Shown: positions 49,301-56,949 of the stretch, in pieces
Layout: each line of letters opens with the position of its first letter
Numbering within the stretch: the first letter of the stretch is position 1
From: Setaria digitata
Taxonomy: Eukaryota; Nematoda; Chromadorea; Rhabditida; Setariidae
Assembly: GCA_003640385.1 (NCBI GenBank)
Contig: RCAB01000141.1
Location: forward strand, 1 to 64,000
DNA length: 64,000 nucleotides
Reading direction: 5' to 3'
Notes under the pieces: generated by a model
What the model saw: the letters and a program-made list of their open reading frames with translations, nothing else
Databases searched by the model: none
What the model was told of the DNA's origin: nothing
Translations under genes and position numbers: made by a program

Positions 49301-49387
49301 TCAGTTCTCACTTCTCCGCGTTTATCAACAATGCCAAGAACGTTATCATCTATGCCAACTTCCAATAATGATAGCTTCTTTGTTTAA
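30800..49387 (+). CDS. vab-1: Eph receptor tyrosine kinase VAB-1 (N-terminus incomplete)
   Basis: Receptor for ephrins at the plasma membrane; in nematodes the single Eph receptor acts in neuroblast migration, epidermal enclosure and axon guidance. I join 23 exons: 30800-30879, 33465-33608, 34332-34462, 34729-34891, 37815-37941, 38123-38239, 42964-43119, 43425-43522, 43957-44159, 44375-44486, 44616-44714, 44986-45107, 45205-45365, 45683-45706, 46166-46234, 46366-46472, 46668-46805, 47057-47200, 47339-47494, 47613-47825, 48112-48368, 48658-48900, 49210-49387. Every junction keeps frame, giving 1079 residues numbered from the first complete codon. Domains: ephrin-binding 1-175, Cys-rich 176-305, FN3 309-406 and 408-500, transmembrane 528-550, kinase 650-920, SAM 958-1021, C-terminus DSFFV. 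One intron uses a GC donor. The signal peptide lies upstream (candidates at 22326 and 23509). Confidence 0.95.
34232..34261. repeat. T19-C11 homopolymer junction
   Basis: A T-run of 19 passes directly into a C-run of 11 in vab-1 intron 2; on the minus strand this is a G-tract followed by an A-tract. Confidence 0.9.
35232..35365. repeat. Three diverged ~50-bp tandem units in a vab-1 intron
   Basis: Each unit resembles TTATGACCTTTTATTTAC followed by ATTTCGGTATTACTT. The three start near 35245, 35290 and 35334 and are diverged by substitutions. Confidence 0.55.
36616..36662. repeat. T21-G17 tract followed by AATCCTGTC
   Basis: T-run 36616-36636, G-run 36637-36653, then AATCCTGTC. It sits in the 2.9-kb vab-1 intron, 30 bp before an N at 36692. 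The same arrangement recurs at 42505. Confidence 0.9.
36795..37034 (-). other. Antisense open frame in a vab-1 intron (not called a gene)
   Basis: A 79-codon minus-strand frame lacking an ATG start at its left limit (an internal ATG follows). It contains a 33-nt internal duplication ([11 protein letters not shown] / [11 protein letters not shown]). No splice partners or family are recognised. It is probably fortuitous and made long by the duplication. Confidence 0.12.
38017..38115. repeat. Diverged tandem duplication in a 181-nt vab-1 intron
   Basis: Two units of about 57 bp, each ACTG(C/A)CTGATAAGG(G/C)AT(A/G)TGAT followed by AATTGAAAT(A/G)TAA, fill most of the intron between exons 37815-37941 and 38123-38239. 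Confidence 0.65.
41167..41514 (-). other. Long antisense open frame in a vab-1 intron (candidate nested exon)
   Basis: About 115 codons on the minus strand run without a stop from 41514 to TAA-type stop at 41167, with mixed composition ([18 protein letters not shown], a Ser/Lys segment, then a hydrophobic end). There is no ATG near its left limit. A possible acceptor lies at TCTGGCAAAAG (about 41442). In DNA this AT-rich a frame of this length is unusual but not impossible. No family is recognised. Confidence 0.2.
41516..41562. promoter_or_regulatory. Cluster of four ACGT/CRE-like sites in a vab-1 intron
   Basis: TTTACGTG, TGACGTAA, CTACGTAAA and GACGTAAA lie within about 45 bp next to a GC-richer patch. 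TGACGTAA is a CREB/ATF-type bZIP site and also occurs twice in the ACGT-rich island at the presumed 5' end of the same gene. This could be an intronic enhancer. Confidence 0.3.
42505..42560. repeat. T29-G18 tract followed by ATCCTGTC
   Basis: T-run 42505-42533, G-run 42534-42551, then ATCCTGTC and an N at 42560. It lies in the 4.7-kb vab-1 intron and matches the arrangement at 36616. Confidence 0.9.
43343..43391. repeat. (GA)n microsatellite just before a vab-1 exon
   Basis: Imperfect GA run ending about 33 bp upstream of the acceptor of exon 43425-43522. A purine-rich run replaces the usual T-rich tract there. Confidence 0.9.
43425..45107 (+). other. vab-1: vab-1 exons for two fibronectin type III domains
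   Basis: Exons 43425-43522 and 43957-44159 give FN3-1, starting [20 protein letters not shown] and ending [18 protein letters not shown]...VEFTTR. Exons 44375-44486, 44616-44714 and 44986-45107 give FN3-2 ([18 protein letters not shown] to [20 protein letters not shown]). The Trp and Tyr core residues of both folds are present. Confidence 0.92.
45205..45365 (+). other. vab-1: vab-1 transmembrane exon
   Basis: Encodes an uncharged 23-residue helix ([20 protein letters not shown] and on), followed by the basic stop-transfer RQNQTRKR. The exon begins after one shared base of a Val codon and ends one base into the next codon (phase 1). Confidence 0.93.
45683..45706 (+). other. vab-1: 24-nt microexon of vab-1, juxtamembrane (VRRYSYSY)
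   Basis: Between TTTTCAG and GTAGGC. It starts and ends in the same phase, so the transcript stays in frame if it is skipped: the flanking exons join as NG-TLTPD. It adds a basic, tyrosine-rich octapeptide just inside the membrane. It is needed for nothing else in the model, so it may be a regulated cassette. Confidence 0.65.
46166..46472 (+). other. vab-1: vab-1 juxtamembrane exons with the paired tyrosines
   Basis: Exons 46166-46234 and 46366-46472. The second ends [16 protein letters not shown], the conserved Eph juxtamembrane segment whose two tyrosines (626 and 632 here) are autoinhibitory/autophosphorylation sites in the family. The exon stops exactly at CAG and the intron begins GCAAGT. 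Confidence 0.92.
46473..46667 (+). other. vab-1: GC-AG intron in vab-1
   Basis: The donor is CAG|GCAAGT and the acceptor TTTTAG|GCT. Only this boundary joins DPNQ to [14 protein letters not shown] in frame; nearby GT dinucleotides shift the frame. CAG|GCAAGT is the usual strong context of rare GC donors. Confidence 0.85.
46668..48368 (+). other. vab-1: vab-1 tyrosine kinase exons
   Basis: Exons 46668-46805, 47057-47200, 47339-47494, 47613-47825 and 48112-48368. All catalytic elements are present: glycine loop GSGEFGEV (658-665), VAIK lysine 690, helix-C Glu 707, HRDLAARN (Asp 784, Asn 789), DFG (802-804), activation-segment [12 protein letters not shown] and APE (830-832), then SFGVVMWEV and [12 protein letters not shown]. 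The kinase should therefore be active. Confidence 0.96.
47980..48105. repeat. Duplicated ~43-bp unit in the vab-1 kinase intron
   Basis: Two copies beginning GAAAACTTCTGATG(A/G)TTCAG and continuing TTTTCGT, at 47980 and 48057 (77 bp apart). Each copy contains a small inverted repeat GAAAACT/AGTTTTC. Confidence 0.75.
48658..49387 (+). other. vab-1: vab-1 SAM domain and tail exons
   Basis: Exon 48658-48900 holds the SAM domain ([20 protein letters not shown] ... [20 protein letters not shown]). Exon 49210-49387 is a Ser/Thr/Pro/Arg-rich tail ending FFV at TAA 49385-49387; a terminal hydrophobic-x-hydrophobic could bind a class II PDZ domain. The three large downstream exons are less AT-rich than their introns. 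Confidence 0.92.
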
Positions 49388-49761
49388 TAGGAATTATTAC
49401 GCCACTTGTAATTGCTTTAACTTTTATTATTATCAGCAGTAGCATAATGAGCTCTTTTATAAATTAGGACAAATAATAGAAATAGCTAAAATTCGTTTTC
49501 ACAAAGTTGCTTATTTGAGAAAACTGATAGAATGGTTGAATAAGTGATTAATCCGGTACGGTTTTGTCCATTTATCCCTCTTGTGCTGTTTGTTATTTTG
49601 ATATAGTTTTACCCGTCTCTTTCAAAGTCAGGCAGGTACCGAGGACGAATTGCTGAGTTATTCCGGTTGAACCATAATTTGCTTTTTTGTAATTATTTCA
49701 GACTGGGAATTTAATTGGGAAGTAAAATTGAAGAAAATTAAATTAACTTTTCTTCCATGAA

Positions 49762-49767
49762 AATAAA
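49762..49767 (+). terminator. vab-1: Possible poly(A) signal of vab-1
   Basis: AATAAA about 375 nt after the stop codon at 49387. No earlier canonical hexamer was noticed in the 3' region. Position is plausible but unproven. Confidence 0.35.
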
Positions 49768-50224
49768 ATTAAATGTATGAAGGATATATACGATCATTTT
49801 TGCTATTAAATATTATCTACCCAAAAAGTTTGCTGTAGAAGGACTCAAAAATTGAATTAACTATCCTTTTACATTTTGCATTAAAAAATTGACCTTTTTT
49901 TTTTTTCGAAATTCATGTCAATTATATTCATCTTTAAATGAGATCCTATCTCCTGATTTACTTGAAATTTCAAAAAAAAAAAAAAAAATTTGAATTATTT
50001 AACGAAAATACGAAAAATGACGAGAATTTTTCTTTTCTTTTTATAGAACATTCTCTTCACATTTGTGTCCTACTTAATCTTCCCTCTTAGTCATAATTTT
50101 TACTGAGCATATGTGCACTTTTCAATTTGCATAATAACTCAATTCTGATTCAATCATTTATTTATTTTTCTGTATTTTTTTATATTTTTTATGCAGTTGT
50201 TCATCCTGAAATGCACTTTCCATT

Positions 50225-50965
50225 TGAAAACATACATTTTGTGGTATGTCCAGTTCATTGTGATACGTGCAATTGGTGATTGTGCAGTTCACCATGATAC
50301 TTGCAATTCATGGTCGTGTAGTTTTCATCGTTCAGTTCGTCATGCATGATACGTGCAGTTCACCACGATACTTGCAATTCATGGTCGTGTAGTTTTCATC
50401 GTTCAGTTCGTCATGCATGATACGTGCAGTTCACCACGATACTTGCAATTCATGGTCGTGTAGTTTTCATCGTTCAGTTCGTCATGCATGATACGTGCAG
50501 TTCACCACGATACTTGCAATTCATGGTCGTGTAGTTTTCATCGTTCAGTTCGTCATGCATGATACGTGCAGTTCACCACGATACTTGCAATTCATGGTCG
50601 TGTAGTTTTCATCGTTCAGTTCGTCATGCATGATACGTGCAGTTCACCACGATACTTGCAATTCATGGTCGTGTAGTTTTCATCGTTCAGTTCGTCATGC
50701 ATGATACGTGCAGTTCACCACGATACTTGCAATTCATGGTCGTGTAGTTTTCATCGTTCAGTTCGTCATGCATGATACGTGCAGTTCACCACGATACTTG
50801 CAATTCATGGTCGTGTAGTTTTCATCGTTCAGTTCGTCATGCATGATACGTGCAGTTCACCACGATACTTGCAATTCATGGTCGTGTAGTTTTCATCGTT
50901 CAGTTCGTCATGCATGATACGTGCAGTTCATTGTGATACGTGCAATTCAGCATGATACTTGCAGT
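50225..50965. repeat. 71-bp minisatellite, nine near-identical copies
   Basis: Units start at CACCA(C/T)GATACTTGCAATTC at 50290, 50361, 50432, 50503, 50574, 50645, 50716, 50787 and 50858: nine copies of exactly 71 bp, identical by eye except one base at the start of the first. The unit is built from shorter related blocks of about 20 bp (CAGTTCACCACGATACTTG, CAATTCATGGTCGTGTAGT, CAGTTCGTCATGCATGATAC). Diverged single blocks flank the array (50250-50289, 50929-50965), showing how it grew. The period is not a multiple of three and all frames close, so it is not coding. Confidence 0.95.
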
Positions 50966-52301
50966 TCATTCTTGATCATTTTTACTCGAGATTATGTGTA
51001 AATTTTAATCCATTTTAGGTGCCTTTATTGTTGAAGGGAAGAAGAAACAAATATGTGCATTTGGATCTGTTTAGCAGAATTCTTCCTCTTACATCTTGTA
51101 CATTCCTACCTATCAGCTTTATATAAAATTTCATCGTAAATTTTTTCAGAATTTTAAATCTTATCATGAGCTGGGAAAGATAACAATCTTATCTTGCTTA
51201 TATTGTACTGAAAAAAAAAAAAAAAAGGAAAAAAGAAGAAATAGATAAAATAGATCTAATCAAATTACAAGATCTATTTTCGTTCTTTTGTTGATATAAT
51301 TCATGATTTTATTTGACACGGCAATAAGCTGGTATTACAAAAATGTATATGAGGCTAATTGGTTAGTTGTAGTTTAGCTTTTTGTGAATGCTTTAATAAA
51401 TTCGCTTTGGGAAGTGAAATTTTTTAATGAAAATTATGAAAAAATGAAATAATCTTCTGTTAGAGAATTGATTTATCATGTGCCAGTAATTCTCTGCCAC
51501 ATTTAAATGTAATAGCATAAAGTTTCGCGAGTCCAATATTTTATGTGTGATAATAATACTTGGATTTATTGAGTGTAAATTATTTAGTATTCAAATTAAG
51601 TAATTTGGTAATATATGCACGAAGAATAATGTAAGGAAAGTGAGGGAGGTATTGGTACATTTGACTGTTTCTGTTGAGTGATGTAACTAACCTTTTCATA
51701 GAACTATGATTTAATGTTTGGCTTTTTATCTACTAATTCTCAAGATTACATTTTTTCCGATTTGAATGGATCAGATATTTTACAACTTTAAAATTTTATC
51801 GATTTCTTATCATTTAAAATAAAAGGAAGGCTGCTTTCCTCAGAAATATTGTTAGCTTATGCTATTTTGAAATATTCCTATTTTATAGGGTTTATTTTCG
51901 ATACTCCTAATATAATTGTATTCATATGTAATTTGCGGCTTTTTAACTTGTTATTTTTATGCTCTATAATACGAAAATGAAACGTATTTTTATGCTGCCT
52001 ATATGACAAAAAAGTTTCTCAGTCAGCAAACATTGACGAAATATAAAATATCGCTCAAATAAACTTATATCTTATTTCGTGTTGTTTCGCACTGCTTGGT
52101 TTAATGTTTAATAACTTTCTTGTATTTGGGATATTTATGCAGGATGATATTGGTATCACTGCTGAAAAAAAAATATGGAATATAATAGAAAAATTTGTCA
52201 AGCACTCCACCCTCGTTTAATTTATCTCCTTAGCTGTTCCATTAAAAAAAACTGAGAAACAAATAAATCATTACTATGATTTCATGGAACTTCTTGTGAA
52301 A

Positions 52302-52307
52302 TTTATT
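52302..52307 (-). terminator. Poly(A) signal of the minus-strand gene
   Basis: AATAAA on the minus strand, about 90 nt beyond the stop codon at 52395. Good position for 3'-end formation. Confidence 0.5.
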
Positions 52308-52394
52308 GAGGTTTAGGAACATCCAATCAGTATTTCCAGTCTTTGTGCATTAAATTCCACTTCTTTTTCTTTCCAAACTTTTGTCGAAGCAAAA

Positions 52395-55300
52395 TTATGC
52401 AAGCATGGAATATAAGATTTTGCTAAGCCTTGAATCAGGCTCTTCCAAGGCATTCTTATATAGTGCGGCAATTCCACCACCATCTTTACGCAGAATTTTT
52501 CCAACTCCAGCTATTAATTTGTTAATGTTTTCCTCCTTTGCAATATTATTATTACGTGGATTACTTGTCTTCTGCTTTGCTTCATTGCTTTTTAAATGAA
52601 TATCTTCTAGAAAAAACTTTGTCGAATTGATTGACGTTACTTTAATTAATCATTTTGATAATCTAAGCATTTCAAATAGGAGACTCCTAATATTTTTGTG
52701 ATTTTTTCCGTATTTTGTAACAGTCATGAAAAAAAGAGCTAGACTGCAAATTATCATTTTAAAATGAATTGACCTTGGTTTACATTTGTGTAATATGTTG
52801 CATCCATAAATTTTTGCGTTTTCGTAGCCTGAAATTATGGAAGCAATAAAAACAAAGTGTTATTAAATTGTTACTGAATGCAACCTTTGGGCTAGTCTTC
52901 TAGCATACAAAATGAAACATCGAGTAAAAAATAATTAAGAAAAACAGTGCTACTAAAAACATACTGAAATTTAAAAATTCACTGAAACAATAGGATACAA
53001 GATTGCTGAACTAATAATATTCATCCATTCACGGAAGTGAATGGCACATTTACTCTACGAAAAGCCTGTGATTCTTAGCAATGAAGGGAAGAGCAGAATT
53101 TTTAATGCTTCAGGATTTTAGCAAAAACACTTGGTCCGAGATATTTTTTCTTTTTTTTTTTTTGATATCTCAATTACCAAACAGAATCGGAGATTTTTCA
53201 GATGGCTTTTTTCTTTTGTAATTAACTTACCACAGAAGCAACAGATGAATTAGGTAATAATTCTAGGACACGTTTTCGTTGATAATTTGACGAAGTGTTA
53301 CAGGCTGATCCAACAGAAATTTCTGAAGTGTGAAAAAAAAAAAAAAGATTAATTCTGTTAGTTCTCGCATCCCAGCCCTCTATCACTTCAAGGTTAAAGT
53401 TTAGGAAGGACGAAAAATTCATACCATCATTATTAATATTTGCCGATTTTGATGTTGATCGTAGTGTTACAACCGGTGCCTGAAACTCGAAAGAAATATT
53501 TTTTCCTAACAGTTACTTCTTTCAAATTATATTTGATATTATTTACAAAAACACTAGATAAAAAAATTAGCGCTCAGCGACTTTTTTTTTTTTTTTTTTA
53601 AATCTCAATTATCAAAGAAAATTCTAATAACATTTTTTAAACGTATTCAGTTCCTTTAGCAGTTCATTTATTTTTTACCTTAATATTGTCAATTTCATTG
53701 ATTTCTAAATCCTGATCGGTGGACGACTCACCACTTGTTTCAATTTTTGTTCCAAGCTGTAAAATAGTAATTACTATGAGGAGTAATTTCCGGTTGGAGT
53801 CTTTTTTTTGAAAGAATCAAAAATGACGATAAAACGACATTTTTTATATGGATGATAATGATGAGATGGTTACCATACCACGCTAACAAGTGGAGCAGTT
53901 AAAGAAGAAAGTCGTTGCTGAAGATGTTCAAAGCGTAATTTGTTCTGTTCTTTTGGTGATAATCTAGATGCTGCAACTTCAATCGAATGCTCTGATTCTG
54001 TTTCATCCTAAAATAGATTAGCTAGTTCGGTAGACAAGTCTATTTCCAGTATTACCCACAGGTGAAGCAAAAATAATATCATTATCAGTTATTACATTGT
54101 CACTCGCTTTGCCGGAAGCATGACTTATCTTTATAAAATGAAACTCAACTCATCAAAATGCCACCCTTTACCATAGATTATATATTTACATGTATAAAAT
54201 TTGTTTAAAAATAATACCTATGTGATATTATTTTTAAACAAACTTTCTATTGCTAGTAATTGAAAATCTCCAATGAAGTAATTGTCTACGCTACACATAT
54301 GGCTGCATCTTTCAGTAGGAATATGTAGTTAAATCAGTAAAATTTTTCTGATATGCTTTTAAATTATCAAAAGAATTATTTTGAGAATTTCGTAATATTT
54401 AAACCTTCTGATTAGCGGAGTCACATTTTGCCGTCACTAAATTGATTGTTGTAGTGCTTAGTTCTGATGGTTCTAAAAATCAGCTGATCAAACAAAACTG
54501 TTGGCAGGAATTAAATGCCAAATGAATCAAACTAAAAAAAAAAAGTGCTAGAAAGAAAAAAAAAAAAAAAAAACCACACCTTTGCAGTTGTTTTAAAAAA
54601 GTTCTCATGGCAATCTGCGATATATTTTTTTAATCATCATAAAAATTTTCTACCAAAATCAGCTAGCTTTCATTTGATGTAAATAAATGATTATTGTCAT
54701 GCTAGTTTAACTACCGGCTGCTGTTTATCAGTTATCACCAGAAATTTTGCTTACTTTCATAATGAATAGACACATCCATCGTTGCATCAGATGAGCTTTT
54801 CTTCACATCATATTCAATGTAATTTGTTGTTAACTTCTGAGTGTTATTAGCTTCTGAATGACTTTTCATTGGCCTACAAAAGTTGTTTAATCTACTAAAA
54901 AAAAAAAAAAAAAAAAAAAAAAACGATATAAATAAGAAAGTTAAATTTATTAAATGACTGAAAATCATGTGTTAAAAAGTTTTCGCACAGTTAAAACTTT
55001 AAATTCGTTAAGTTTTTGCTTTAAAAGTTATACAATATAGGTTTAGGCCAAGGTCCAAAAACGGGTCGACCATCGAGTGTATACGGTGTATCGTAGAAAC
55101 TTTCGTTAGATGCAATCGATGTATAATCAGTAGCAATGTTTGATGTATCGGTAACAACAGAGTATGGTTCCAATTTAATGTTAGTAGTATGATTGATACG
55201 TTTTGGTGAGTTTACCTAAATTGGAATTTTAATTTGAAAAGTCAAGTTTTAGAAAATCATTTATGCGTTAAACTTTCTACCAAGAGCTTCCATTCCTAGA

Positions 55301-55476
55301 GAAGAAATGTCACCGGTGGTATTGGACATAGTTTTATTTAGATCGAGTGAATAAATCATTCGACAATTTTAAGTATTAGGAAGAAATAAAATCGAAATTT
55401 AGTATCACTTTCTCATCCAAAAAAAAAAAATTCATATTTCCTACAAAATTTTAAAAATGATTGAACGTACCACCAT
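52395..55476 (-). CDS. Unknown 331-residue Ser/Thr/Asn-rich nematode protein, ten exons
   Basis: I do not recognise a family. Exons in transcript order: 55476-55471 (ATG GTG), 55215-55034, 54873-54755, 54472-54405, 54007-53879, 53756-53679, 53479-53425, 53322-53231, 52828-52774, 52606-52395 (stop TAA). All nine junctions keep phase and use GT-AG; total 996 nt. The protein has no signal peptide or membrane segment and is largely polar, probably disordered. Most protein-like parts: FYDTPYTLDGRPVFGPWPKP (about 43-62), a basic/amphipathic KEQNKLRFEHLQQRL (about 145-159), an acidic DQDLEINEIDNIK (about 182-194), and the C-terminal INKLIAGVGKILRKDGGGIA region with LSKILYSMLA end. The start is the ATG of a microexon whose upstream AG (ATTTCCAG at 55494) suits spliced-leader addition. 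A longer N-terminus from further upstream cannot be excluded. Confidence 0.72.
54200..54242. repeat. 17-bp perfect inverted repeat in an intron of the minus-strand gene
   Basis: Arms 54200-54216 (TTTGTTTAAAAATAATA) and 54226-54242 are exact complements around a 9-nt loop CCTATGTGA. It lies in the intron between exons 54405-54472 and 53879-54007. Confidence 0.85.
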
Positions 55477-56828
55477 TTCCGGTGAATCAACCACTGGAAA
55501 TGGAGTCCTCAATATAAGTGAATGCAAAGCAAAAGTTATGATTTAAAATTTAAAAAGTGATAGTTAATAAGAGCAAATATTATTTACTTTTTGCATATAA
55601 TCTAAATAAGCCAATAGTGTTTGAAATTATTCTTGAATAAAAGTGTCGAGAAAAAATTAAAAGGGAGCAATTTTTAACTGATACCGAATTGCGGCAAATT
55701 TCATTCTGTACTCAATAGTAGAGTATGTATCATTCTGCTTTGAAAAGACTCACATTTTTATTGATGCACTAAGAATACTTCTGAATTGAGAAGTAAGATG
55801 TTTTACAGTTTGCAATTTTCATTTCGATGAATTACGGTAGAGGATATAGAATTAGAAGATCAGAAGACTTTAAAAAAAAATAGGTCAGAAAAGGTAAGGT
55901 CAAAAGGTGAGAACAGTTGAGACATCATTAAGTCAGCAGGCAATTTATGAGAAAGTCTTGAAAGACAGGACGAAAATAAAACGAAGACAAACATTTTGCA
56001 ATATTCTTTAACCTTTTGAACTTTCAGTAAATCAGATAATTCGAATCGAAATTCTCCTACCCCTGCAACTTCTTGCTCTCTCTTGACTTTTCACTCCTAT
56101 CTCTTTCATGGTATTTTGCGGTCCGGCCAATATTTTACGTGCATGTGGAAAGCTCTCTCACTCTCTGTTTCCATCCATCCTTATCATTCTATTTTGTCTT
56201 TCCTGTCAATCTCTAACTTCTCATTATCCTCTCTTCCATTTCCTCAATATTTCCAATCGTTGTAATTCTGCTTGTAGTTTAATAGCTTTTTTCTTAAATT
56301 TTGTACAATTTCAGTTGCAATTTTTATCCCTTAGGAAACGATTTCTTTATGAAGCAGCGCGGAATTTTTTCCCTACAGTGATAGCGTTTATGATGATAAT
56401 GCTTTGATGACGATTACTGTGATAATCACATTCTGATAATCATGACAACCAACTGCTATTCTTAGCTGTAATTTGTAAATTTTAAAAAGAATTTGAAATT
56501 AATTCCCAAAACTTTTAAATTAATTCAGTAATTCAGATATCGGTTCCTGTTCCATCTATTCATTCCCTTAATCCTCTCTTTTTAATATACCTCCACTAAA
56601 TTGCATTTGTTTCTGAGTTTATCAAAAATATATATTTGTATAAATGGATGAAGGCATGATGTAATCAGCTTATCAGTGCTTGTCATCTTTTCCTCGCTCA
56701 TAGAATGAAATGATTTGATATCTTTTATAATTTACTTTTTGTATTTACGCTTTTCTTTTGCTTGTATTTTCATTACTTTCCAACCATCAAGTAACAATTA
56801 AAAGATACTTGTTATTTTACTGTTTCAG
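55477..56828. other. Head-to-head intergenic region
   Basis: About 1.35 kb between the 5' ends of the minus-strand gene and the CACHD1-like gene; it should contain both promoters. No TATA box stands out. It holds a 99-codon ATG frame (56108-56407) described separately and a TTTTACTGTTTCAG acceptor at 56828 that could be a trans-splice site. Confidence 0.6.
56108..56407 (+). other. 99-codon open frame in the divergent promoter region (doubtful)
   Basis: ATG-initiated, ends at TGA 56405-56407. Hydrophobic, Phe/Leu/Ser/Cys-rich, with a signal-like LFPSILIILFCLSCQSLTS. The pyrimidine-rich CTCTCTC strand composition explains its length. No splice context or family is recognised. Kept only as a possible small secreted-protein ORF. 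Confidence 0.12.
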
Positions 56829-56949
56829 GTGTGTAAAATGGGTCGGCAAGTGATGTATTACAATAGTGCAGGATTTACATTACTAAAACACTATCAGTCG
56901 TCTGCATTACTTGTCTGTTGTCACTGATAATCATCCCCCATTCAGTTCA
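56829..56949 (+). promoter_or_regulatory. 5' leader of the CACHD1-like mRNA with an upstream ORF
   Basis: If the transcript begins by spliced-leader addition at the AG of 56827-56828, its 121-nt leader contains an ATG (56838) opening a 29-codon ORF that stops at TGA 56925-56927, 22 nt before the main ATG at 56950. The short peptide is out of frame with the main product. Such an upstream ORF would usually lower translation of the main frame. Confidence 0.4.

Larger units (their letters stand above)
49388..52301. other. Tail-to-tail intergenic region
   Basis: Lies between vab-1 (+) and the unknown minus-strand gene. Contains the presumed vab-1 3' UTR, the 71-bp minisatellite (50290-50928) with diverged flanking half-copies, and AT-rich DNA with no gene that I can support. 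Confidence 0.75.

Noticed and set aside
50290..50928. CRISPR-like array
   Set aside because: The whole 71-bp unit is repeated with no variable spacers, in a eukaryotic intergenic region; it is a minisatellite.
55288..55360. ATG-containing frame (MSNTTGDISSLGMEALG) as first exon of the minus-strand gene
   Set aside because: Its only donor leaves one extra base, and the next exon closes in that phase; the microexon at 55493-55471 fits in phase and supplies an ATG.
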